A program made the translations under genes and the position numbers. A stretch of DNA of 63,489 nucleotides from an uncultured Pelagibacteraceae bacterium. GTDB lineage: Bacteria; Pseudomonadota; Alphaproteobacteria; Pelagibacterales; Pelagibacteraceae. Where the stretch lies: the NCBI GenBank assembly GCA_902590285.1, contig CACIWE010000002.1:1-63489 (forward strand), in the 5' to 3' direction. Positions 18,570 to 26,354 of this stretch are shown here, in pieces; position 1 is the first letter of the stretch, and the number at the start of each line of letters is the position of its first letter. The notes beneath the pieces were generated by a model that saw nothing but the letters and a program-made list of their open reading frames with translations, did no database searches and was not told where the DNA came from.

Positions 18570-19481
18570 ATGGAATATTTTATACAACAATTAGTTAACG
18601 GTATTACTTTAGGTTCAATCTACGGACTTATCGCAATTGGTTATACCATGGTTTATGGAATCATCGGAATGATAAACTTTGCTCATGGAGATATTTTTAT
18701 GATCGGAGCTTTTGTTGCTTTAATTTCATTTATTATCTTTGGTTTAACAGGAGTAGCCTTGCCTATTATTTTACTTTTGGTTTTGTTAATTGCTATGCTC
18801 TTTACAGCTTGTTACGGATGGACAGTGGAGAAATTAGCTTACAAACCATTAAGAGGATCTTTTAGATTAGCTCCACTTATTTCTGCTTTGGGAATGTCAA
18901 TTGTTTTACAAAACTATGTTCAAGTTGCTCAAGGAGCTAGAGTAAAACCAATGCAACCTTTAATTACTGGTGGTTTGGAGTTTTTCAAGAATTCTGAGTT
19001 TGTTGTCACAGTAAGTTATCTTCAAATTTTTATAGTCATTTTAACAATTATTTTAATGGGTATTTTTACTTATCTAATTACAAAAACAGATTTAGGAAGA
19101 GCTCAGAGAGCCTGTGAGCAAGATAGAACAATGACAGCATTGCTTGGAATTAATGTAGATAGAACTATTTCAATTACATTTATAATTGGTTCTTCTTTAG
19201 CGTCAGTAGCTGGAATGATGTTTGTGCTTTATTATGGTGTAATTGATTTTTACATTGGGTTCTTAGCAGGAATAAAAGCATTTACTGCAGCAGTGTTAGG
19301 AGGAATTGGATCTTTGCCCGGAGCAATGTTAGGTGGCTTGTTAATCGGACTTATAGAAACCTTCTGGGCTGGATATGTTTCACTTGAATATAAAGATGTT
19401 GCAGCTTTTAGTGTTTTAATTGTAGTTTTAATTTTCTTTCCAACTGGATTTCTTGGAAAACCTGATATCGAGAAAGTATAA
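18570..19481 (+). CDS. livH: Liv-type ABC permease (LivH)
   Basis: NGITLGSIYGLIAIGYTMVYGIIGMINFAHGDIFMIGAF. Confidence 0.94.
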   Translation: MEYFIQQLVNGITLGSIYGLIAIGYTMVYGIIGMINFAHGDIFMIGAFVALISFIIFGLTGVALPIILLLVLLIAMLFTACYGWTVEKLAYKPLRGSFRLAPLISALGMSIVLQNYVQVAQGARVKPMQPLITGGLEFFKNSEFVVTVSYLQIFIVILTIILMGIFTYLITKTDLGRAQRACEQDRTMTALLGINVDRTISITFIIGSSLASVAGMMFVLYYGVIDFYIGFLAGIKAFTAAVLGGIGSLPGAMLGGLLIGLIETFWAGYVSLEYKDVAAFSVLIVVLIFFPTGFLGKPDIEKV

Positions 19482-20749
19482 TGGAAAAGAGAGATATCAT
19501 CCAGTCATTTAAAGATAGTTTATTTACAGGCTTAATTGCTTTAGCGTTGTTCGGTCCCATCGTAGGGCTTAGAACTGCATCTAAAGGAGAAGGTTTGTTT
19601 ATTACTCCTCAATGGGGCATTGTCTTTTTATTAGTTGGTCTTTGTATTTTCGGAAGATTTTTAATTAATTTAAATTCTGCTAGAAAAACTGAACTAACTT
19701 TTTTCTCAAAATTTACGTCTAAATTTTCAGCAATAACTGAGGATAAAGCAAAACACTTTGCAATAACGGCAATTTTATTTGCTGTCGTATTTCCTTTTTT
19801 ACCTTTTACAGACAGATACTTTATGGATGTGGCCATTATGATTTTAACTTATATCATGCTTGGTTGGGGTTTAAATATTGTAGTTGGTTTAGCAGGATTA
19901 CTTGATCTTGGTTATGTAGCTTTTTACGCTGTAGGAGCTTACTCTTACGCATTAATTGCCACAACATTTGGATGGTCTTTTTGGATTTGTTTACCTTTAG
20001 CAGGAGTGTTTGCAGCTTTTTTTGGAATTTTACTCGGCTTTCCTGTTTTAAGATTAAGAGGAGATTATCTTGCGATTGTTACTTTAGGATTTGGGGAAAT
20101 TATAAGAATTATTTTAATCAATTGGTATGAAGTAACTAATGGTCCTGATGGTATTACTGGGATACCAAGACCATCTTTTTTTGGAATTCCATTTAAAAGA
20201 TCTCCTGATGAAGGTGAAACAAGTTTTCACATATTTTTTGGACTTGAATACTCCACAATGCACCGAATAATATTTTTATATTATTTAATATTGGTTTTAG
20301 CTTTAATTACAAATTACTTTACTTTAAAGATTAGAAAACTTCCTGTTGGTAGAGCCTGGGAGGCTTTAAGGGAAGACGAGATTGCTTGTAAATCTTTAGG
20401 AGTTAATCCTACTAATACAAAACTAACCGCATTTGCAATTGGAGCAATGTTTGGAGGATTTGCCGGGTCATTCTTTGCAACTCGACAAGCTTTTATTAGT
20501 CCAGAAAGTTTTACTTTTATTGAGTCTGCAATCATTGTTGCCATTGTGGTTTTAGGCGGGATGGGTTCACAAACAGGAGTTGTTTTAGCTTCAATTTTCT
20601 TAATTGGAATAACAGAAATGTTTAGAGATTTAGAACAATATAGAATGATCGCCTTTGGTGGAGCGATGGTTTTAATAATGGTATTTAAACCAAAGGGAAT
20701 ATTAGCAAATAGGAAGCCGACTATTCTCATGCACGGAGATAAGAAATGA
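19481..20749 (+). CDS. livM: Liv-type ABC permease (LivM)
   Basis: GLAGLLDLGYVAFYAVGAYSYAL, LRGDYLAIVTLGFGEIIRI. Confidence 0.94.
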   Translation: MEKRDIIQSFKDSLFTGLIALALFGPIVGLRTASKGEGLFITPQWGIVFLLVGLCIFGRFLINLNSARKTELTFFSKFTSKFSAITEDKAKHFAITAILFAVVFPFLPFTDRYFMDVAIMILTYIMLGWGLNIVVGLAGLLDLGYVAFYAVGAYSYALIATTFGWSFWICLPLAGVFAAFFGILLGFPVLRLRGDYLAIVTLGFGEIIRIILINWYEVTNGPDGITGIPRPSFFGIPFKRSPDEGETSFHIFFGLEYSTMHRIIFLYYLILVLALITNYFTLKIRKLPVGRAWEALREDEIACKSLGVNPTNTKLTAFAIGAMFGGFAGSFFATRQAFISPESFTFIESAIIVAIVVLGGMGSQTGVVLASIFLIGITEMFRDLEQYRMIAFGGAMVLIMVFKPKGILANRKPTILMHGDKK

Positions 20750-21537
20750 ATAACTTGTTATCAGTTGAAAATTTAACGATGAAGTTCGGTGGTTTGACCG
20801 CAATTGATGATTTGAGTTTTGATGCAAAAAATAATGAAATTACATCTATTATTGGACCTAACGGTGCAGGTAAAACTACAGTTTTTAATTGTCTTACAGG
20901 GTTTTATAAACCTACCGATGGTCAAATGTTTTTACACAAAGAAGATAGCAAAATTTCACTAAGAAAATATACTGACTTTAAAATAGCTTATGTTGCTAAG
21001 GTGGCTAGAACTTTTCAAAATATAAGATTGTTTCCTGCAATGTCAGTTTTAGAGAATTTATTAGTTGCTCAACACAATGAATTAATGGTTGCTTCTGGTT
21101 ATTCTTTGTATGGTTTACTTAATCTTAAATCTTACAGAGATAAAGAACAGTTGGCTGTTGACAAAGCAAAATACTGGTTAGACATTATTGGTTTAACCCA
21201 CCGAGCAGATGATAATGCAGGAGATTTACCTTATGGTGATCAAAGAAAATTAGAAATAGTTCGTGCAATGTGTATTGAACCAAGATTATTGTGCTTGGAT
21301 GAACCAGCCGCAGGATTAAACCCTAAGGAGTCTGCTGAATTAAATAAATTATTAAAGTTTATTAAAACAGAGAAACAAACAGGAATTTTGTTAATTGAAC
21401 ATGACATGAGTGTAGTGATGGGAATTTCAGATCATGTTGTTGTTTTGAATTATGGTAAAAAAATATTTGAAGGTACAGCTGATCAAACTAAAAACAGTAA
21501 AGAAGTTATCGAAGCCTACCTAGGAGTAGATGAATAA
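20746..21537 (+). CDS. livG: Liv-type ABC ATPase (LivG)
   Basis: GPNGAGKTTVFNCLTGFYKPTDG, LPYGDQRKLEIVRAM, CLDEPAAGLNP. Confidence 0.95.
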   Translation: MNNLLSVENLTMKFGGLTAIDDLSFDAKNNEITSIIGPNGAGKTTVFNCLTGFYKPTDGQMFLHKEDSKISLRKYTDFKIAYVAKVARTFQNIRLFPAMSVLENLLVAQHNELMVASGYSLYGLLNLKSYRDKEQLAVDKAKYWLDIIGLTHRADDNAGDLPYGDQRKLEIVRAMCIEPRLLCLDEPAAGLNPKESAELNKLLKFIKTEKQTGILLIEHDMSVVMGISDHVVVLNYGKKIFEGTADQTKNSKEVIEAYLGVDE

Positions 21538-22256
21538 TGCTTAAAATTTCTAATGTTGAAACTTTTTACGGTAAAATTCAAGCTCTTAAAGGTGTAGATC
21601 TTGATGTGAATGATGGTGAAATCGTTTCTCTAATTGGCTCTAATGGGGCAGGTAAATCTACTTTGCTTATGACTATTAGTGGAGTAAACAAAGCAAAAAG
21701 AGGAAATATAGTTTTTAACGGAGAAAATATTGAGAATAAACAGCCTCATAAAATAGTTGATATGGGTATTTGCCAAGTACCAGAAGGAAGAAGAATTTTT
21801 TCAAGATTAACTGTAGAAGAAAACTTAAGATTAGGGGCTCATGCCAATGAAAAAGGGAAGTATTTTGAGAACGATATAAAGGAAGTTTATGATTTATTTC
21901 CTGTATTAAGTAATAGAAAAACTCAAAGAGGCGGAACACTTTCAGGAGGAGAACAACAAATGTTAGCCATCGGAAGAGCTTTAATGAGTAAACCTAAAGT
22001 GCTTTTATTAGATGAACCTTCACTTGGAATAGCTCCTAAATTAGTAAATCAAATATTTCTTTCAATAAAAAATATTAATAAAGAAAAAAATGTAACTATT
22101 TTTTTAGTTGAACAAAATGCCAAAAAAGCTTTAGAGCTTGCCGATAGAGCGTATGTTTTAGTTAATGGTAAAGTGACCATTAAGGGTTCTGGACAAGAGT
22201 TGCTTAAAAATAAAGACATACAAGCCGCTTATCTCGAAGGTGGGGCAAAAAATTAA
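21537..22256 (+). CDS. livF: Liv-type ABC ATPase (LivF)
   Basis: SNGAGKSTLLMTISG, LSGGEQQMLAIGRALM, LLLDEPSLGIAP. Confidence 0.95.
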   Translation: MLKISNVETFYGKIQALKGVDLDVNDGEIVSLIGSNGAGKSTLLMTISGVNKAKRGNIVFNGENIENKQPHKIVDMGICQVPEGRRIFSRLTVEENLRLGAHANEKGKYFENDIKEVYDLFPVLSNRKTQRGGTLSGGEQQMLAIGRALMSKPKVLLLDEPSLGIAPKLVNQIFLSIKNINKEKNVTIFLVEQNAKKALELADRAYVLVNGKVTIKGSGQELLKNKDIQAAYLEGGAKN

Positions 22257-22268
22257 CTTTTTTTCATA

Positions 22269-22297
22269 TTTACAAGATTGTAATTAAGGTGTTCAAT
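22269..22297 (+). promoter_or_regulatory. Predicted promoter TTTACA-N17-TTCAAT upstream of livK, overlapping inverted repeat TTACAA-GA-TTGTAA (22270-22283)
   Basis: Layout matches promoters at 5517 and 12401. Confidence 0.45.
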
Positions 22298-22304
22298 ATC
22301 AAAA

Positions 22305-22337
22305 ATTAATTAATTAATAACAAAGGGAAATAATATG
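22305..22337 (+). promoter_or_regulatory. Leader cassette ATTAATTAATTAATAACAAAGGGAAATAATATG
   Basis: Third copy of cassette at 5555 and 12436. Confidence 0.7.
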
Positions 22338-23438
22338 TTAAGAACGTTCAATAAACTTCTTTCATTAATTGCCGGAACATTAATGCTTGCAACGGTATCA
22401 GTTAAAGCTGACGTTGTTGTTGCTTCTGCTGGACCTATGTCTGGCCAGTACGCTTCATTTGGTTCTCAGTTAAAAGCTGGTGCTGAAATGTGGTTAAAGC
22501 ACGTTAATAAAAAAGGTGGAATTAATGGTGAGAAAGTTAAATTAGAAATCGGAGACGATGCTTGCGATCCTAAACAAGCTGTTGCTGTAGCCAACAAATT
22601 TGCTGGTCAAGGTGTAGCTTACGTTGCAGGTCACTTCTGCTCTGGTTCTTCAATTCCAGCTTCAGCGGTATATAATGAAGAAGGAATTATTCAAGTTTCA
22701 CCAGCTTCAACAAATCCAGCGTTAACGGATAAAGGTGGTAAATATACTTTTAGAGTTTGTGGTCGAGATGATCAGCAAGGTGAAGTTGCTGGTAAATTCT
22801 TAGCTGAAAACTACAAAGGTAAAAAAGTAGCTATCCTTCATGATAAAACTGCTTACGGAAAAGGTTTAGCAGACGCGACTAGAAAAAATATGAAGAAAGC
22901 TGGCCTTAAAGACGCTATGTACGAAGCTTATACAGCAGGTGAAAAAGACTATTCTGCTTTAGTTTCAAAACTAAAATCAAATAACATTGACGCAGTATAT
23001 CTTGGTGGTTACCACACAGAAGGTGGTTTGATCGTAAGACAAATGAGAGATCAAGGTATGAAAACTAAATTAATCAGCGGTGACGCATTAGTTACAGCAG
23101 AGTATTGGGATATTACAGGAAATGCAGGTGAGGGTACGTTAATGACTTTCTCTCCAGATCCAAGAAATAATCCTGCTGCTGCAAGTGTTGTAAAAGAATT
23201 TAAAGCTGCTGGTATTGAGCCAGAAGGTTATGTTCTTTATTCATATGCTGCATTACAAGTATTCGAACAAGCTGCTAATCAAGCCGGAACAAACGATCCT
23301 GCTAAAGTTCTTAAAGTAATGAGAAAAGGTAAGTTTGATACTGTAATCGGTTCACTTAGCTTTGACAGAAAAGGTGACGTGAGCTTACCAGGTTATGTAT
23401 TTTATGAGTGGAGCAAAGGTAAATACAAAGAACTGTAA
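22335..23438 (+). CDS. livK: Branched-chain amino acid ABC transporter binding protein (LivK/J)
   Basis: Signal peptide; ASAGPMSGQYASFGSQLKAGAEMWLKHVNKKGGINGEKVKLEIGDDACDPKQAV. Confidence 0.95.
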   Translation: MLRTFNKLLSLIAGTLMLATVSVKADVVVASAGPMSGQYASFGSQLKAGAEMWLKHVNKKGGINGEKVKLEIGDDACDPKQAVAVANKFAGQGVAYVAGHFCSGSSIPASAVYNEEGIIQVSPASTNPALTDKGGKYTFRVCGRDDQQGEVAGKFLAENYKGKKVAILHDKTAYGKGLADATRKNMKKAGLKDAMYEAYTAGEKDYSALVSKLKSNNIDAVYLGGYHTEGGLIVRQMRDQGMKTKLISGDALVTAEYWDITGNAGEGTLMTFSPDPRNNPAAASVVKEFKAAGIEPEGYVLYSYAALQVFEQAANQAGTNDPAKVLKVMRKGKFDTVIGSLSFDRKGDVSLPGYVFYEWSKGKYKEL

Positions 23439-23458
23439 ACCAATTGCTTAACTAATTT

Positions 23459-23485
23459 AAAAGGGGGCTTAAGCCCCCTTTTTTA
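23459..23485 (+). terminator. Intrinsic terminator after livK
   Basis: AAAAGGGGGCTTAAGCCCCCTTTTTT. Confidence 0.92.
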
Positions 23486-23502
23486 TTTATAGAAAGGAAA
23501 TT

Positions 23503-23838
23503 ATGGAAATAACTTATGATGACTTTAAGAAAGTGCAGATTAAAGTTGGCACTGTTTTAGAGGTAAAAGTTAATGAAAAAGCTAGAAAGCCCTCTTTGGT
23601 AGTTAAAGTTGATTTTGGAAAAGAGATTGGAATTAAACAATCTTCAGCTCAAATTACACATTACTATAATGCTGAAAGTTTAGTAGGCAAACAAGTAATA
23701 GGAGTTTGTAATTTTCAAACAAAGAATATAGCTGGTGTTGTATCTGAAGTTTTAGTGCTTGGGGCTATTGAAAAAGATGGAAAAGTTGTGTTAGTGCATC
23801 CATCTCAGAAAACTGATAATGGATTAGACATTGCATAA
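23503..23838 (+). CDS. csaA: tRNA-binding domain protein, CsaA-like
   Basis: DFKKVQIKVGTVLEVKVNEKARKPSLVVKVDFG. Confidence 0.9.
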   Translation: MEITYDDFKKVQIKVGTVLEVKVNEKARKPSLVVKVDFGKEIGIKQSSAQITHYYNAESLVGKQVIGVCNFQTKNIAGVVSEVLVLGAIEKDGKVVLVHPSQKTDNGLDIA

Positions 23839-24275
23839 TGAGTTCGGAAACTTTTCATTGGAGCTGTAAACACACTTGGTCTAAAAGTGCCAAAAATACA
23901 TTTTGGTGCTTGCTTGGATGTTCCATAGGTGACTTTGGAACTATTTTATTTTTTCAATTAACCGAAATTCCTTTTCCAGTTCTAGCAATTATGGTTCTAG
24001 CGATAATCAACGGAATTATTACAAGTATAATTTTAGAAACAATTATCTTATTAAGACAAAATTTTTCTTTAAAATTAGCTTTTAAAACAGCTGTTGGAAT
24101 GAGTTTAATCTCAATGGTAAGCATGGAAATTGCTATGAATGCTACTGATTATTTTCTTACAGGAGGAGCTATTTTAACTTGGTGGGTTGTGCCGATAATG
24201 TTAGCTGTTGGTTTTGTTACCCCTTGGCCATATAATTATTGGAGACTCAAAAAATTTAACGAAGCTTGCCATTAA
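23838..24275 (+). CDS. DUF4396 membrane protein
   Basis: FHWSCKHTWSKSAKNTFWCLLGCSIGDFGTILFFQ...TPWPYNYWRLKKF. Confidence 0.75.
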   Translation: MSSETFHWSCKHTWSKSAKNTFWCLLGCSIGDFGTILFFQLTEIPFPVLAIMVLAIINGIITSIILETIILLRQNFSLKLAFKTAVGMSLISMVSMEIAMNATDYFLTGGAILTWWVVPIMLAVGFVTPWPYNYWRLKKFNEACH

Positions 24276-24802
24276 GTAATTTTACTTAAGATTTTATCCT
24301 TAAAAATAAAATGATGAACAATTACCGCAAGAATATGCAGACTTACAAGTGCTAATAATAAGTAATTAGCGTAAATGTGAACTTGGTAATAAGCATCAGC
24401 TAAGATAAAATTATCTTTCTCAAATCCATATTTAAAAAATATAAAATTAAGTGTTTCTCCCATATAAAGTTTCTTAAGAATTCCAGAAACAGTTATAGAA
24501 AAAATACTTAAATAAAGTAAGAAATGATTAGCTTTCCCAATAAAGACTTGGCCTTTAAAAAAATTTCTAGTTTCAGATGGACTTGGATTAAAAAATTTCC
24601 AAATTAGTCTAAACAAAGTAAGATAAAAAATAGTTATTCCAATCAGGATATGTATATTTTCAAGTTCAATTCTTTCATCAGAAAATTCGAGCCCTACTAA
24701 ATAAAATCCAAAAGGAACCTGGGCTATTAAGACAATAAATGTAATCCAGTGGAACAATTTGGCCAATAGGCCGTACTCACTTTTGCTGTTAAAAACTTTC
24801 AT
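24272..24802 (-). CDS. Cytochrome b561 family protein
   Basis: KLFHWITFIVLIAQVPFGFYL, VHIYANYLLLALVSLHILAVIVHH. Confidence 0.87.
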   Translation of the reverse strand: MKVFNSKSEYGLLAKLFHWITFIVLIAQVPFGFYLVGLEFSDERIELENIHILIGITIFYLTLFRLIWKFFNPSPSETRNFFKGQVFIGKANHFLLYLSIFSITVSGILKKLYMGETLNFIFFKYGFEKDNFILADAYYQVHIYANYLLLALVSLHILAVIVHHFIFKDKILSKIT

Positions 24803-24820
24803 TGTAATTTATAATTAATT

Positions 24821-25303
24821 ATGCCGTACAAAAGAAAAATATTCAAATTAACTTTTTTTACTGTATTATTATTTTCTGTTTTTTATATCTTTAATTTTGT
24901 CACAGATAAAAAAGATGCTTTAGCCAATATTAACACCAAACAAGTTGTCGAAGTTTTTAAAACTCCTTCGTGCGGATGTTGCTATGGCTATGTTTTATTT
25001 TTAGAGGAAGAAAAATTTAAAGTTAAACAAACAGATATGAGAAGCCTTCATACAATAAAACAAAAGTATAACATCCCAGTCGAAATGCAGTCTTGCCATA
25101 CTACTATTATGGGTAAATACTTTATTGAAGGTCATGTCCCTTTTGATGCGGTTGAAAAATTATTAAAAGAGAAACCTGATATTGACGGTATAGCGTTGCC
25201 CGGAATGCCGATTGGCACACCAGGAATGCCAGGTGATAAAGACGAACCCTATGTTATTTATCAACTTAAAGATGGGAAATCCTCAGTATTCATGACAATA
25301 TAA
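24821..25303 (+). CDS. DUF411 metal-binding protein, membrane-anchored
   Basis: VEVFKTPSCGCCYGYVLFLEEEKFKVKQTDM...CHTTIMGKYFIEGHVPFDAVEKLL. Confidence 0.88.
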   Translation: MPYKRKIFKLTFFTVLLFSVFYIFNFVTDKKDALANINTKQVVEVFKTPSCGCCYGYVLFLEEEKFKVKQTDMRSLHTIKQKYNIPVEMQSCHTTIMGKYFIEGHVPFDAVEKLLKEKPDIDGIALPGMPIGTPGMPGDKDEPYVIYQLKDGKSSVFMTI

Positions 25304-25307
25304 TCTT

Positions 25308-25757
25308 ATGAAACAAAAAATAAAAATAATACAAACAATTATTTTTATTTTTTTCATAAGCTTTCCCTTTTATGCTAACGCTATGACTGTAGAAGAAATC
25401 ATAAAAGGTAGAAAAGCTATGTTTAGTGAAAATTATCAAAATGCTAAAAAAATATCTATATTATTGAAATCTAAAAAAATTGAAGAGGCAAAACCTTTAA
25501 TGAAGAAAATTTCAGATAACTATAAAAAATTATTGGATTATTTTCCTGAAAATACTAAAGAAGGTTTTAAAACGGAAGCACTTCCAAGCATTTGGGAAAA
25601 CAAAGATGAGTTTAATGCTTTAATGCAAAAAGCTTCAGATGATATGATCAAACTTGCAAAAGCCATTGACACTGCAGAAGACCTTAGAGCAGTGCAAAAG
25701 GAGTTAATGTGGAGCAATTGCACAGCGTGCCATAGTAGATTTAGAGCGCCTCATTAA
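25308..25757 (+). CDS. Periplasmic cytochrome c'-like protein
   Basis: Signal peptide; C-terminal heme motif CTACH (SNCTACHSRFR). Confidence 0.82.
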   Translation: MKQKIKIIQTIIFIFFISFPFYANAMTVEEIIKGRKAMFSENYQNAKKISILLKSKKIEEAKPLMKKISDNYKKLLDYFPENTKEGFKTEALPSIWENKDEFNALMQKASDDMIKLAKAIDTAEDLRAVQKELMWSNCTACHSRFRAPH

Positions 25758-25763
25758 GTTTAA

Positions 25764-26351
25764 ATGCAACTTTTTCCATTAATATTATTCGGCATTGCAA
25801 CTGCGTTTTCTCCTGGTCCAAATAATATCATGACATCTTATACAGCTTTCAATTTTGGATTTAGAAAAGCTATTCCAACAATGCTTGGAGTAATTATCGG
25901 ATGGACACTTTTAATTATACTTTTGCAATTAACTTCTGGAGCTATTTTTCAAAAGTATACATTTATTCAAACTACAATTAAAATATTAGGGTCAATTTAC
26001 TTATTATATATGGCGTATAAATTATCTTTTGCAGGACAAACTAAAGATAAAAAGATTGATCCAAAACCAGTAACTTTTTTAAATACTTTTTGGTTTCAAT
26101 TCATAAACCCTAAAAGCATTATAGTCGGTTTAACTTCAATTTCTTTATTCATTGATACGCAAAACAATTATTTAAGAGATTCTATAACTTTGACTTTAGT
26201 TTGGTTTTTAATGGCTGTTGGAAGTCAAACAGCTTGGTGTTTAATGGGTAAATACATGAGAAAATTCGCCACAAGTGATAAATTTATTAAGAATTTTAAT
26301 TATACAATGTCTTTTTTACTTATCGTTTGTGTGATTTTGTTCTATGTATAG
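25764..26351 (+). CDS. LysE/RhtB family transporter
   Basis: GIATAFSPGPNNIMTSYTAFNFGFRKAIPTMLGVIIG. Confidence 0.88.
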   Translation: MQLFPLILFGIATAFSPGPNNIMTSYTAFNFGFRKAIPTMLGVIIGWTLLIILLQLTSGAIFQKYTFIQTTIKILGSIYLLYMAYKLSFAGQTKDKKIDPKPVTFLNTFWFQFINPKSIIVGLTSISLFIDTQNNYLRDSITLTLVWFLMAVGSQTAWCLMGKYMRKFATSDKFIKNFNYTMSFLLIVCVILFYV

Positions 26352-26354
26352 CGC

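Noticed and set aside
20314-20730. 138-aa antisense ORF inside livM
   Set aside because: Lies wholly within a strongly conserved LivM frame; composition looks like a complementary-strand shadow.
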